A stretch of DNA of 9,121 nucleotides from Bacteroidota bacterium (GTDB taxonomy: Bacteria; Bacteroidota; Bacteroidia; Chitinophagales; UBA2359). Below are positions 1 to 6,556 of the stretch, in pieces. The DNA is taken from the NCBI GenBank assembly GCA_020627525.1, contig JAHDGP010000162.1, positions 1 through 9,121 on the forward strand, read 5' to 3'. How positions within the stretch are numbered: the stretch's first letter is position 1; each line of letters opens with the position of its first letter. The notes beneath the pieces are model-generated. The model was not told where the DNA came from and did not search any database. It saw only the letters and a program-made list of their open reading frames with translations. Position numbers and translations under genes: made by a program.

Positions 1-1813
1 CTTGTTTCTGCCCTTCGTCGCTACTGGTCTCCTCTAACCATTTCGTTGCTTCTTCGAAGCGACTTAAGTTAATATTCGCCCTCGCAAGATCAAATTTTGC
101 CTCTTCAAAGTTTGGGTTTATCTTAAGGGATTGCTGATATTGTTCAATAGCCGTTTCATACTTTTTTTGTTTAAAATAAACATCCCCCAACATATTGATA
201 CTAGAAACATTCGTAGGATTTACTTGCAAGGCTGCTGATAAATTATTTTCCGCTTCAGATAATTTACCCAATTGATTGTTTGCCAACCCCCTGAAAAAAT
301 CTACAGGCTGTCCAGTATGTAAAATATCGAAATAATTTTGATTAACCCTATTGCTAAGGTTCAAAACTTTTTGCCATTGTTTTCTTTCAGAAGCCAACAA
401 CACTTTTTCAAAAGTTTGCATATTTTGGATTCGGGCAAATGTCAAAAAACAGGTTCCAAGCCCAACCATAATTAAAAAAGAAAAAAGAACAACACTGGGT
501 ATATTTATTCTAAACTTATTGTTATACTTATTGACAATATTTAAAACCAATGCAAAAATGAAAACCAGTAGCAATTGATGCTCAAGCAATAAACGCATAC
601 TAGTAAAATTCACCATTAACATATAGCCAACAATTGAAGCAAATATCACAATGAGTTTTTTTCTATCATTCAAATTTGCTTTCCCAAATACAAATAAAAT
701 CGTCAAAAGCATTGATATAAAAACACCTGTATAAAACAATAATCCCAATATTCCTGTTTCAGAAAAAATCCATAAAAAATCATTGTGTGGCTGAATAAAA
801 ACAGCATAATCCATTGCTCTGTTTAATCCTTCTAGTCCGTTCTCAGCATAGCGCAACTTCCAATTATCTGGTCCTACACCTAAAACAAAGTTATCAGCAA
901 TTAAATCTTTTGTTTTGTCCCACTGCACCAACCTTTCTTGGACCGAACGTCCTCTTCCAGTCTTTTCTAAATCTACATTTGAAACATAAATTGCAAACAA
1001 GAATAGTGAAAAAATAATTGTCAAACAAAAGCCAACAATGGAAAACATTACAAATTTACTAGAATTCAAATTTAACTTTTTATCCTTTTCAAATTTCAGC
1101 AATATCCATCCAATAAAAATAATAATCACAAAAATCAACAAAGCTAAATATACAGTTCGAGACTGCAATAAAAGAATTGTAACAATTGAAGTTAGAGTAG
1201 TAAAAACATAAAACTTATTTTTATTTTCCGATTCAATATAGCCCAATAAACTAAAGCCTAGCAATAAAAATAAAATCGCTGATAATGGATTTTTGTGCCC
1301 AAAACTTTTTTCAATAAAATAAAGATTGGCAGAATTATAACTCCTTCCTGATCCAATTAATTCAATAATATCATAGAAGGTAATTATGCACAGAATTAAA
1401 GTAAGTATTGAAGCTATTTTATAACAAAACTGTCTAAGTGAAAGATCAGCTAATTCAAGTAATTTTTTGATCAAAATAAAGTGAGCGAAAAAAAGAAAAT
1501 GTCTGGTACAAGCATAGATCGCTTCGACAAAATTTATAGCATTAAATGCAGTTATCACTTGCCAAATACAAAACAATAAGAAAACCATTGTAACAATTCC
1601 AAAACTAAACTTTGAAGACTGTTCTTTTTCTTTTCGCAAAATATCTTTAGCAAAAATAAGAGAACCAAATAATAAAGATAATCCTCCTATAAACAATTGC
1701 ACTTCTGATGTAATAAAGCCCATTCCAAACAGGTCTGTAAGGATTCTGTAAAGCATTGGCAGTACTAATAGAATTACAAGAAAATAAATTTTAAACTTTA
1801 TAGCAAAATTCAT
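1..1813 (-). CDS. O-antigen ligase/polymerase-family membrane protein with C-terminal TPR repeats (3' end cut by window)
   Basis: The minus strand is open from an ATG at 1813-1811 to the left edge (604 codons, no stop), so the gene is partial at its C-terminus. The translation shows about a dozen hydrophobic helices (roughly residues 8-24, 36-56, 70-90, 98-118, 130-150, 174-192, 203-234, 252-276, 346-372, 385-402, 408-427, 437-458). A large extracytoplasmic-type loop (about 277-345) holds GVGPDNWK (312-319) and QPHNDFLWIFSETG (341-354). GHKNPLSA (172-179) and QSRTVYLA (217-224) are also typical of the Wzy/WaaL/PglL superfamily, which polymerises or transfers lipid-linked glycans at the outer face of the inner membrane. 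Residues from about 504 onward form three TPR-like units, a common tail in Bacteroidota members. Polymerase, LPS ligase and protein O-glycan transferase cannot be told apart by sequence alone. The gene is transcribed away from the rest of the window, and its start lies only 23 bp from the palindrome at 1837-1996. Confidence 0.88.
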   Translation of the reverse strand, partial: MNFAIKFKIYFLVILLVLPMLYRILTDLFGMGFITSEVQLFIGGLSLLFGSLIFAKDILRKEKEQSSKFSFGIVTMVFLLFCIWQVITAFNAINFVEAIYACTRHFLFFAHFILIKKLLELADLSLRQFCYKIASILTLILCIITFYDIIELIGSGRSYNSANLYFIEKSFGHKNPLSAILFLLLGFSLLGYIESENKNKFYVFTTLTSIVTILLLQSRTVYLALLIFVIIIFIGWILLKFEKDKKLNLNSSKFVMFSIVGFCLTIIFSLFLFAIYVSNVDLEKTGRGRSVQERLVQWDKTKDLIADNFVLGVGPDNWKLRYAENGLEGLNRAMDYAVFIQPHNDFLWIFSETGILGLLFYTGVFISMLLTILFVFGKANLNDRKKLIVIFASIVGYMLMVNFTSMRLLLEHQLLLVFIFALVLNIVNKYNNKFRINIPSVVLFSFLIMVGLGTCFLTFARIQNMQTFEKVLLASERKQWQKVLNLSNRVNQNYFDILHTGQPVDFFRGLANNQLGKLSEAENNLSAALQVNPTNVSSINMLGDVYFKQKKYETAIEQYQQSLKINPNFEEAKFDLARANINLSRFEEATKWLEETSSDEGQKQ

Positions 1814-1836
1814 AATCAAATATTAACGTTCCGAAT

Positions 1837-1996
1837 ATAAGTTCTTGTTCATAATAATTAAAGAATTATTTTGGATTCTTTTTTCAGCACTAGTCGTTGA
1901 AAATACTCGCCATAGCTATATGCCTGCGTTTTTCGCCTCAATTGCTAAAAAAACAACCTCAAAATACATTATTAATAATTAAGATCAAGAACTTAT
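1837..1996. repeat. 160-bp near-palindromic MITE-like foldback element
   Basis: The ends are perfect 11-bp inverted repeats: ATAAGTTCTTG at 1837-1847 and CAAGAACTTAT at 1986-1996. Inverted symmetry continues inward with scattered mismatches: 1849-1861 pairs with 1972-1984, 1867-1873 with 1960-1966, a T run (1879-1884) with an A run (1947-1953), and GCA at 1887-1889 with TGC at 1943-1945. It ends at the self-complementary core ATAGCTAT (1912-1919). The whole element can therefore fold into one long imperfect hairpin. There is no ORF inside. No clear target-site duplication is visible: the flanks are CCGAAT on the left and GTAAAA on the right. It lies between two divergent genes, so a bidirectional terminator role is unlikely. 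It probably occupies the 5' leader or promoter region of the O-antigen ligase gene. A non-autonomous transposon or an extragenic palindrome is my inference; the symmetry is seen directly. Confidence 0.6.
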
Positions 1997-2060
1997 GTAA
2001 AATGATTCGCAAATAAAGACTTGCAAAAGGTTAATATTACCATTATAGAGTTAAAAGAAT

Positions 2061-2068
2061 TATATTTG
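2061..2068 (+). promoter_or_regulatory. Bacteroidota-type -7 promoter element upstream of the first Uma2 gene
   Basis: TATATTTG at 2061-2068 is an exact match to the Bacteroidota housekeeping -7 consensus TAnnTTTG. It would place the transcription start near 2074-2076, giving a leader of about 20 nt before the ATG at 2094. No good TTTG/TTG -33 element is found at the usual distance of about 19-21 bp; the nearest upstream TTG (2021-2023) is too far away. The call therefore rests on one half-site and its position. Confidence 0.42.
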
Positions 2069-2093
2069 GTTAACATTCAACAAAATCACAAAG

Positions 2094-2756
2094 ATGACAC
2101 ACGAATTGTACACTCAACTGATAAATTCTCCATCTGCCCCCATTTTAGTTGATAAATTGAAGGATGCATTGGAAGTTGAACAAGTTGTAAGAAAAGAGTT
2201 TCACAAGCAATTGGATCAAATTGATTACAAATGTGAATTTATCAATGGTCAGAAGATTTTGCATTCTCCTGTAACTAAATACCATAATGAATTTGCGCTT
2301 TTGCTAGGACAGCTAATGAATGTTTATGTTATTTCAAATAATTTGGGCTTTGTTGGATATGAAAAAATAATGATCTCGCTCACCCGAAACGATTACGAAC
2401 CTGACTTATGTTTTTTCAAGACTGAAAAAGCCAAACTTTTTACAGATAAGCAACTACGTTTTCCCGCACCTGATTTGGCAGTTGAGATCCTTTCTGAATC
2501 TTCCCAAAAAAGAGATCGTGTGATAAAATTTGAAGATTATCAAAACCATAATGTCCTTGAGTATTGGATGATTGTGCCAGAAACAAAAACTATAGAGCAA
2601 TATATTTTAGTTGATGAAATTTATGAATTGAAATTGAATAGTTCTGACGGTTTCATTGAAAGTTTGGCTGTTGAAGGATTTAAAATTCCAATTCAGGCAA
2701 TATTCGACAAGAAGACAAACTTGCAAGTAATTACTGATCTTTTACAGACGAGCTAG
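2094..2756 (+). CDS. Uma2 family (DUF820) PD-(D/E)XK nuclease-like protein, copy 1
   Basis: This 220-residue protein carries the Uma2/DUF820 signature: EFINGQKILHSP (48-59), H64, YEPDLCFF (101-108), PDLAVEILS (126-134) and KFEDYQNHNVLEYWMI (145-160). In this PD-(D/E)XK-fold family the likely metal and catalytic positions are D104, D127, E131 and K145; all are present, so the fold appears intact. Residues 1-45 form a charged, helix-prone extension before the usual domain start. The biological role of Uma2 proteins is largely unknown. They are often multicopy in cyanobacteria and Bacteroidota, and nuclease activity is predicted from fold rather than shown here. The gene has its own candidate promoter (2061-2068) and is followed by a 79-bp gap before the radical SAM gene. 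A close paralog lies at 6557-7231, sharing for example EKIMISL-RNDYEPD and KFEDYQ-HN-LEYW. The family call is firm; the function is not. Confidence 0.9.
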   Translation: MTHELYTQLINSPSAPILVDKLKDALEVEQVVRKEFHKQLDQIDYKCEFINGQKILHSPVTKYHNEFALLLGQLMNVYVISNNLGFVGYEKIMISLTRNDYEPDLCFFKTEKAKLFTDKQLRFPAPDLAVEILSESSQKRDRVIKFEDYQNHNVLEYWMIVPETKTIEQYILVDEIYELKLNSSDGFIESLAVEGFKIPIQAIFDKKTNLQVITDLLQTS

Positions 2757-2792
2757 TTTAAGTTAAAATCCATTCTTATATTTACTGGTCAT

Positions 2793-2818
2793 ATAGGTAC
2801 TCAAACGAAAGTACCTAT
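2793..2818 (+). promoter_or_regulatory. Perfect 9-bp stem-loop in the leader of the radical SAM gene
   Basis: ATAGGTACT (2793-2801) and AGTACCTAT (2810-2818) are exact reverse complements separated by 8 nt. A second, outer pair, TGGTCA (2786-2791) and TGACCA (2830-2835), could extend the structure; the outer right arm ends at the base before the ATG at 2836. No T run follows on either strand, which argues against a simple intrinsic terminator for the upstream Uma2 gene. A weak -7-like TATATTTA lies at 2777-2784, so the hairpin could sit at the very 5' end of a transcript starting near 2790. Possible roles are an mRNA-stabilising or translation-controlling leader hairpin, or a dyad operator. 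The sequence does not decide between them. Confidence 0.4.
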
Positions 2819-2835
2819 CATCAAATGCTTGACCA

Positions 2836-4302
2836 ATGACCAAAATTCTTTTTAGCAATTCTTACTTCTACAAACTGGACTCCAAACAATGGGCTGGGCA
2901 ACAACCTTATCCACCCTATGGAACTATCTATGCTGCCAGTTTTATGAGAAATAATGGCTATGATGTGCGTGTTTTTGACTGCAATTTGATAGAATCAGCC
3001 AATGAAATCATTTCTACCATCGAAAAAGAAAAACCGAAGTATTTTGTCATTTACGAAGATGGATTTAACTATTTGACTAAAATGTGTTTGACCATTATGC
3101 GTGAAACAGCATTTGAGTTGTCCAAAATAGGCAAAAAGCACAATTGTACTGTCATTGTTTCCAGCTCTGATTCGACAGATCATTATGAAAAATATTTAGA
3201 GCAAGGGGCTGATTTTGTTATGTTGGGCGAGGCAGAACTCACTTTGCAAGAGCTGATTGATGAGTTAGAAAAAGGATGTGATACATTTGAACACATAAAA
3301 AGCATTGCTTATCTCAAAGATGGCAAAGCACATAAGACAATCAAACGGCCAGTCCTCCGTGAATTAGATTCTCTTGGTCAGCCTGCTTGGGACCTCATCG
3401 ACGTAGAACCTTATCGCAAAATATGGGAAAACAGTCAAGGCTTTTTTTCTTTAAATATTGCAACAACCAGAGGTTGCCCTTATAAATGCAATTGGTGCGC
3501 AAAACCCATTTATGGCAATCGTTACAATACTCGTTCTCCCAAAAACGTGGTCGATGAAATTGAAATGCTCATCAATACTTACAATGTTCGATACTTTTGG
3601 GTTTGTGATGATATTTTTGGCTTAAAGCCCAATTGGGTTCAAGAATTTAGAAATTTAGTTAAAGAAAGAAAACTAGATTTTAAATATAAAATTCAATCGA
3701 GGGTTGATTTACTTCTAAAAGAAGACAATATTGATGCCTTAGCTGATTCGGGCTTACATGAAGTTTGGGTTGGTGCGGAAAGTGGTTCTCAAAGAATCCT
3801 TGATATGATGGACAAAGGAACTCAGCTGGAGCAAATTTATACAGCAACGGAACTGCTAAAGAAAAAAAACATCCGCGTTGCATTTTTCCTTCAGTTTGGA
3901 TATATGGATGAATCCAGAGAAGAAATTGATCAAACCATTAAGATGGTAGAAGAGTTGGTCCCTGATGATATTGGCATTTCCGTTTCATACCCACTTCCAG
4001 GAACCAAGTTTTACGATATGGTGAAAGATCAAATGTTGCTTAAGCAAAATTGGGAAGACTCAGACGATTTAGAAATGATGTATGAAGGCTCTTTTAGTTC
4101 TGCATTTTACAAACGTTTACACCGATACGTTCACAAGTGTTTCAAAATTGCTAAAGGACGTCAAAGCTGGAAAAAATTATTCACTAGTCCATTTGAAGTA
4201 AGCAAAAAACAACTACTTTATGCTTTAGCAATGTTTTATTATATCCCAGCTACCCAATTAGATGCCCAAAGATTAAAAAAACTAGAAAATAAAAAATCTT
4301 GA
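2836..4302 (+). CDS. Cobalamin-binding-type radical SAM protein (first of two)
   Basis: This 488-residue protein has the layout of B12-binding radical SAM enzymes. An N-terminal Rossmann-like domain (about 1-150) holds PYPPYGTIYAASF (24-36) and the late-domain motif GADFVMLGEAELTLQELI (124-141). The radical SAM TIM barrel follows (about 205-420) with the 4Fe-4S motif C214-x3-C218-x2-C221 inside RGCPYKCNWC, then DDIF (258-261), WVGAESGSQRILDMMDKG (311-328) and YPLPGTKFYD (385-394). Such enzymes reductively cleave S-adenosylmethionine to a 5'-deoxyadenosyl radical, and many methylate or rearrange unactivated carbons. No DxHxxG cobalamin ligand motif is seen, which many members of this class also lack. 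The loop usually reading GGP is here SSSDSTD (109-115), and the barrel segment GYPGET is GYMDES, so this copy is divergent from the partner at 5096. The stop shares one base with the next ATG. The substrate is unknown. Confidence 0.9.
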   Translation: MTKILFSNSYFYKLDSKQWAGQQPYPPYGTIYAASFMRNNGYDVRVFDCNLIESANEIISTIEKEKPKYFVIYEDGFNYLTKMCLTIMRETAFELSKIGKKHNCTVIVSSSDSTDHYEKYLEQGADFVMLGEAELTLQELIDELEKGCDTFEHIKSIAYLKDGKAHKTIKRPVLRELDSLGQPAWDLIDVEPYRKIWENSQGFFSLNIATTRGCPYKCNWCAKPIYGNRYNTRSPKNVVDEIEMLINTYNVRYFWVCDDIFGLKPNWVQEFRNLVKERKLDFKYKIQSRVDLLLKEDNIDALADSGLHEVWVGAESGSQRILDMMDKGTQLEQIYTATELLKKKNIRVAFFLQFGYMDESREEIDQTIKMVEELVPDDIGISVSYPLPGTKFYDMVKDQMLLKQNWEDSDDLEMMYEGSFSSAFYKRLHRYVHKCFKIAKGRQSWKKLFTSPFEVSKKQLLYALAMFYYIPATQLDAQRLKKLENKKS

Positions 4303-5099
4303 TGGCAACATTCCAACAGGCAGACTTTGATCCATCTGCTCAAGATTACGATGACTTATTTACTTATTCAGAAATAGGCAAATATCAACGTGAAGTGGTT
4401 TGGAATTATTTAGACAAAAATATTTTATCAAATAAAAAAATAAATATCCTTGAATTGAATTGTGGAACGGGCGAAGATGCTGCTTATTTTGCACAAAAAG
4501 GAAACAGTGTAATTGCTACAGATATTTCATCAGAAATGGTTGCAAAAGCTCAAAGCAAAGCAAAGCATAAAAACTTGACTGAGCTTATTAACTGTGAAGT
4601 TTGTGCCGTTCAGGATATTGACAAATTTAACGCTGAGCAATTTGATCTTATATTTTCTAATTTTGGTGGATTGAATTGTTTAACAGAGGACGAATTAAAA
4701 ACATCTTCTAAAAAAATGTTTAGTTTGTTGCGCAAAAACGGGCGTTTTGTTTCGGTTGTTATGCCTGATTATTGTTGGATGGATTCTTTGTATTTTTTAT
4801 TAAAATTTCAGTTTGGTAAAATATTCAGAAGAGCTGCCAAAAACGGATTGCAAGTAAATGTAAATGGTCTGCTGGTTGATACATTTTACTATTCTCCAAA
4901 TACTTTTTATGAATTTTACGATGAAGATTTTAACTTTAAAAAAAATATCCCAGTAGGACTTTTTGTTCCACCGTCTTTTCTAGAAAATACTTATCAAAAA
5001 GTGTCAGGTTTACTGAGTTCTTTAGATAAAGTTTTTAACCGTTTTGATGGATTTTCTAGATATGCCGATCATTATTTAATTGATCTTGAAAAAAAATGA
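4302..5099 (+). CDS. Class I SAM-dependent methyltransferase between the two radical SAM genes
   Basis: I start at the ATG at 4302, which overlaps the upstream TGA by one base (TGATG). A TTG three bases earlier is in frame but less likely. The 265-residue protein has a Rossmann methyltransferase fold: motif I ILELNCGTGEDA (49-60), acidic ribose-binding D74 in VIATDIS, and a motif IV region EQFDLIFSNFGGLN (112-125). The N-terminus, FDPSAQDYDDLFTYSEIGKYQR (split: FDPSAQDYDDLF at 9-20, then TYSEIGKYQR at 21-30), forms a helical cap before motif I. About 110 residues after the core, rich in aromatic residues (YYSPNTFYEFYDEDF, 196-210), probably shape a substrate pocket. The gene overlaps the following radical SAM gene by 4 bp (ATGA). 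Sitting between two radical SAM genes with coupled translation, it very likely acts in the same pathway. The acceptor (O, N or C atom on a small molecule, lipid or sugar) cannot be inferred. Confidence 0.87.
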   Translation: MATFQQADFDPSAQDYDDLFTYSEIGKYQREVVWNYLDKNILSNKKINILELNCGTGEDAAYFAQKGNSVIATDISSEMVAKAQSKAKHKNLTELINCEVCAVQDIDKFNAEQFDLIFSNFGGLNCLTEDELKTSSKKMFSLLRKNGRFVSVVMPDYCWMDSLYFLLKFQFGKIFRRAAKNGLQVNVNGLLVDTFYYSPNTFYEFYDEDFNFKKNIPVGLFVPPSFLENTYQKVSGLLSSLDKVFNRFDGFSRYADHYLIDLEKK

Positions 5100-6511
5100 A
5101 TGTACTTTTAACACACGGATATTTTCTTTTTGAAGATCCAAAAGAACAAAAAATAATGAAGCCCTATCCTCCATTGGGCATTCTTTACTTATCGGCTTAT
5201 CTGAAACAAAATCAAATCAAACATGAGGTTTTTGATACCACTTTTTCCAACAAAAAGACATTCCAAAAATATCTACTAGAACACACTCCCAGAATCATTG
5301 CTTTCTACACCAATTTAATGACGAAACTGAATGTTTTGGAAACCATTCAGTTTATGCGCAACGAACCGAGCTTAAAAGACAGCACGGTTATTTTGGGCGG
5401 TCCCGATGTAACTTACAACAAGGAAAATTATTTAAATGCAGGAGCAGACTTTTTAGTGATTGGTGAAGGCGAAGCAACCTTGCATGAATTGGTGAACAAT
5501 ATTCTTTGTGGCAACCCATTTTTTGATCAAATAAATGGAATTGCTTATAAAAATCCTTTTGATAAAGTTGTTAGCAATCCACCAAGAAAAAAAATCAAAG
5601 ACATCAATACGCTTGCTTTTCCCAATCGAGCAGCGATAGATATGCAACCGTATTTAAAGACCTGGAAAGACAACCACGGTAAGAGTGCAATGACAGTAAG
5701 CACACAAAGAGGTTGCCCTTATACTTGCAAGTGGTGCAGCACTGCCGTTTATGGTCAGAGTTACAGAAGACGCTCTCCCGAACTGGTTGCGGATGAACTG
5801 GCTTTTCTAAGAGATCATTACAATCCAGACAGTGTTTGGTTTGTCGATGATGTTTTCACCGTCTCCCATAAGTGGCTTAAAGAATTTGTTGAAGCATTGA
5901 AAGAAAAAAATGTAAACGTTCCATTCGAATGTATTACCCGTGCCGATAGAATGAATGAAGATGTGATACAAATGCTCAAAGAAGCGGGTTGTTTTAGGGT
6001 TTGGATTGGTGCGGAAAGTGGTTCTCAAAAAATCATTGATAAGATGGATAGAAGAGTGGATGTAAACAAAGTGAGAACGATGATTCAAGAGACTCGAAAA
6101 AATGGTATTGAAGCAGGTACTTTTATTATGTTGGGCTATCCAGGTGAGACGGAAGAGGATATTGAAGAAACGATTACACATCTTAAGCAGTCCAATCCAG
6201 ATTATTTTACCATAACGGTTGCTTATCCAATAAAAGGAACAGGACTTTATGAAGAAACACAAGACATTAGAACGACCAATACAGATTGGAATTTGACTAC
6301 AGATAGAGATATTGATTTTGTAAGAACTTACCCAAAACATTATTACGAACACGCTTTGCGTAGAGTGAATAATGAGGTTTGGTATTTTCAAAAAAAGGAA
6401 AAAAAGAAGCACATCAGCGTTTCAGGGGCTAAATTGAAATTCAAATCGCTTTATGGAAAATTAGGAATGTGGTGGGTTAGAAGTAGAGCAAAACAGCATA
6501 CAGCAGTTTGA
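5096..6511 (+). CDS. Cobalamin-binding-type radical SAM protein (second of two)
   Basis: This 471-residue protein is a paralog of the one at 2836. The N-terminal Rossmann-like domain has PYPPLGILYLSAYL (23-36), the conserved loop VILGGPDVT (98-106) and GADFLVIGEGEATLHELV (116-133). The radical SAM barrel has C207-x3-C211-x2-C214 in QRGCPYTCKWC, VDDVF (250-254), RVWIGAESGSQKIIDKMDRR (301-320), MLGYPGETEEDIEETI (345-360) and YPIKGTGLYEET (377-388). The GGP loop and GYPGET barrel motif match the usual B12-type radical SAM pattern more closely than copy 1 does. DxHxxG is again absent. The C-terminal about 80 residues are basic and may help substrate or membrane contact. The start ATG overlaps the methyltransferase stop (ATGA). 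The two radical SAM proteins probably catalyse successive or paired steps, or form a pair in which one has a modified role; this is inference. Confidence 0.9.
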   Translation: MNVLLTHGYFLFEDPKEQKIMKPYPPLGILYLSAYLKQNQIKHEVFDTTFSNKKTFQKYLLEHTPRIIAFYTNLMTKLNVLETIQFMRNEPSLKDSTVILGGPDVTYNKENYLNAGADFLVIGEGEATLHELVNNILCGNPFFDQINGIAYKNPFDKVVSNPPRKKIKDINTLAFPNRAAIDMQPYLKTWKDNHGKSAMTVSTQRGCPYTCKWCSTAVYGQSYRRRSPELVADELAFLRDHYNPDSVWFVDDVFTVSHKWLKEFVEALKEKNVNVPFECITRADRMNEDVIQMLKEAGCFRVWIGAESGSQKIIDKMDRRVDVNKVRTMIQETRKNGIEAGTFIMLGYPGETEEDIEETITHLKQSNPDYFTITVAYPIKGTGLYEETQDIRTTNTDWNLTTDRDIDFVRTYPKHYYEHALRRVNNEVWYFQKKEKKKHISVSGAKLKFKSLYGKLGMWWVRSRAKQHTAV

Positions 6512-6538
6512 CAAAATAAATAAAAGTATGTAAATTGT
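6507..6538 (+). promoter_or_regulatory. Weak promoter candidate before the second Uma2 gene
   Basis: TTTG at 6507-6510 (overlapping the end of the radical SAM gene) is followed after 20 bp by TAAATTGT at 6531-6538. This resembles the Bacteroidota -33 TTTG / -7 TAnnTTTG pair with typical spacing, but the -7 box matches at only six of eight positions. If real, it would give the second Uma2 gene a short leader and partly separate it from the upstream trio. Readthrough across the 45-bp gap is equally plausible. Confidence 0.28.
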
Positions 6539-6556
6539 GTATATAAAAAGTCTAAA

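Noticed and set aside
351..1017. Two short plus-strand open frames (351-578 and 814-1017)
   Set aside because: Both are antisense to the continuous 604-codon minus-strand O-antigen ligase frame, which has clear family motifs throughout.
2793..2818. Hairpin read as an intrinsic terminator of the first Uma2 gene
   Set aside because: The stem is only moderately GC-rich and no T run follows on either strand. A leader structure or operator fits at least as well.
4299..4301. TTG as the start of the central methyltransferase
   Set aside because: An ATG follows directly at 4302 and forms a classic TGATG coupling with the upstream stop, so the TTG adds only one residue without support.
5807..6412. 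201-codon open frame on the minus strand
   Set aside because: It is antisense to the radical SAM barrel of the 5096-6511 gene, and its translation is a low-complexity, Ile/Phe/Ser-rich string with no domain. It arises from the AT-rich codon pattern of the real gene.
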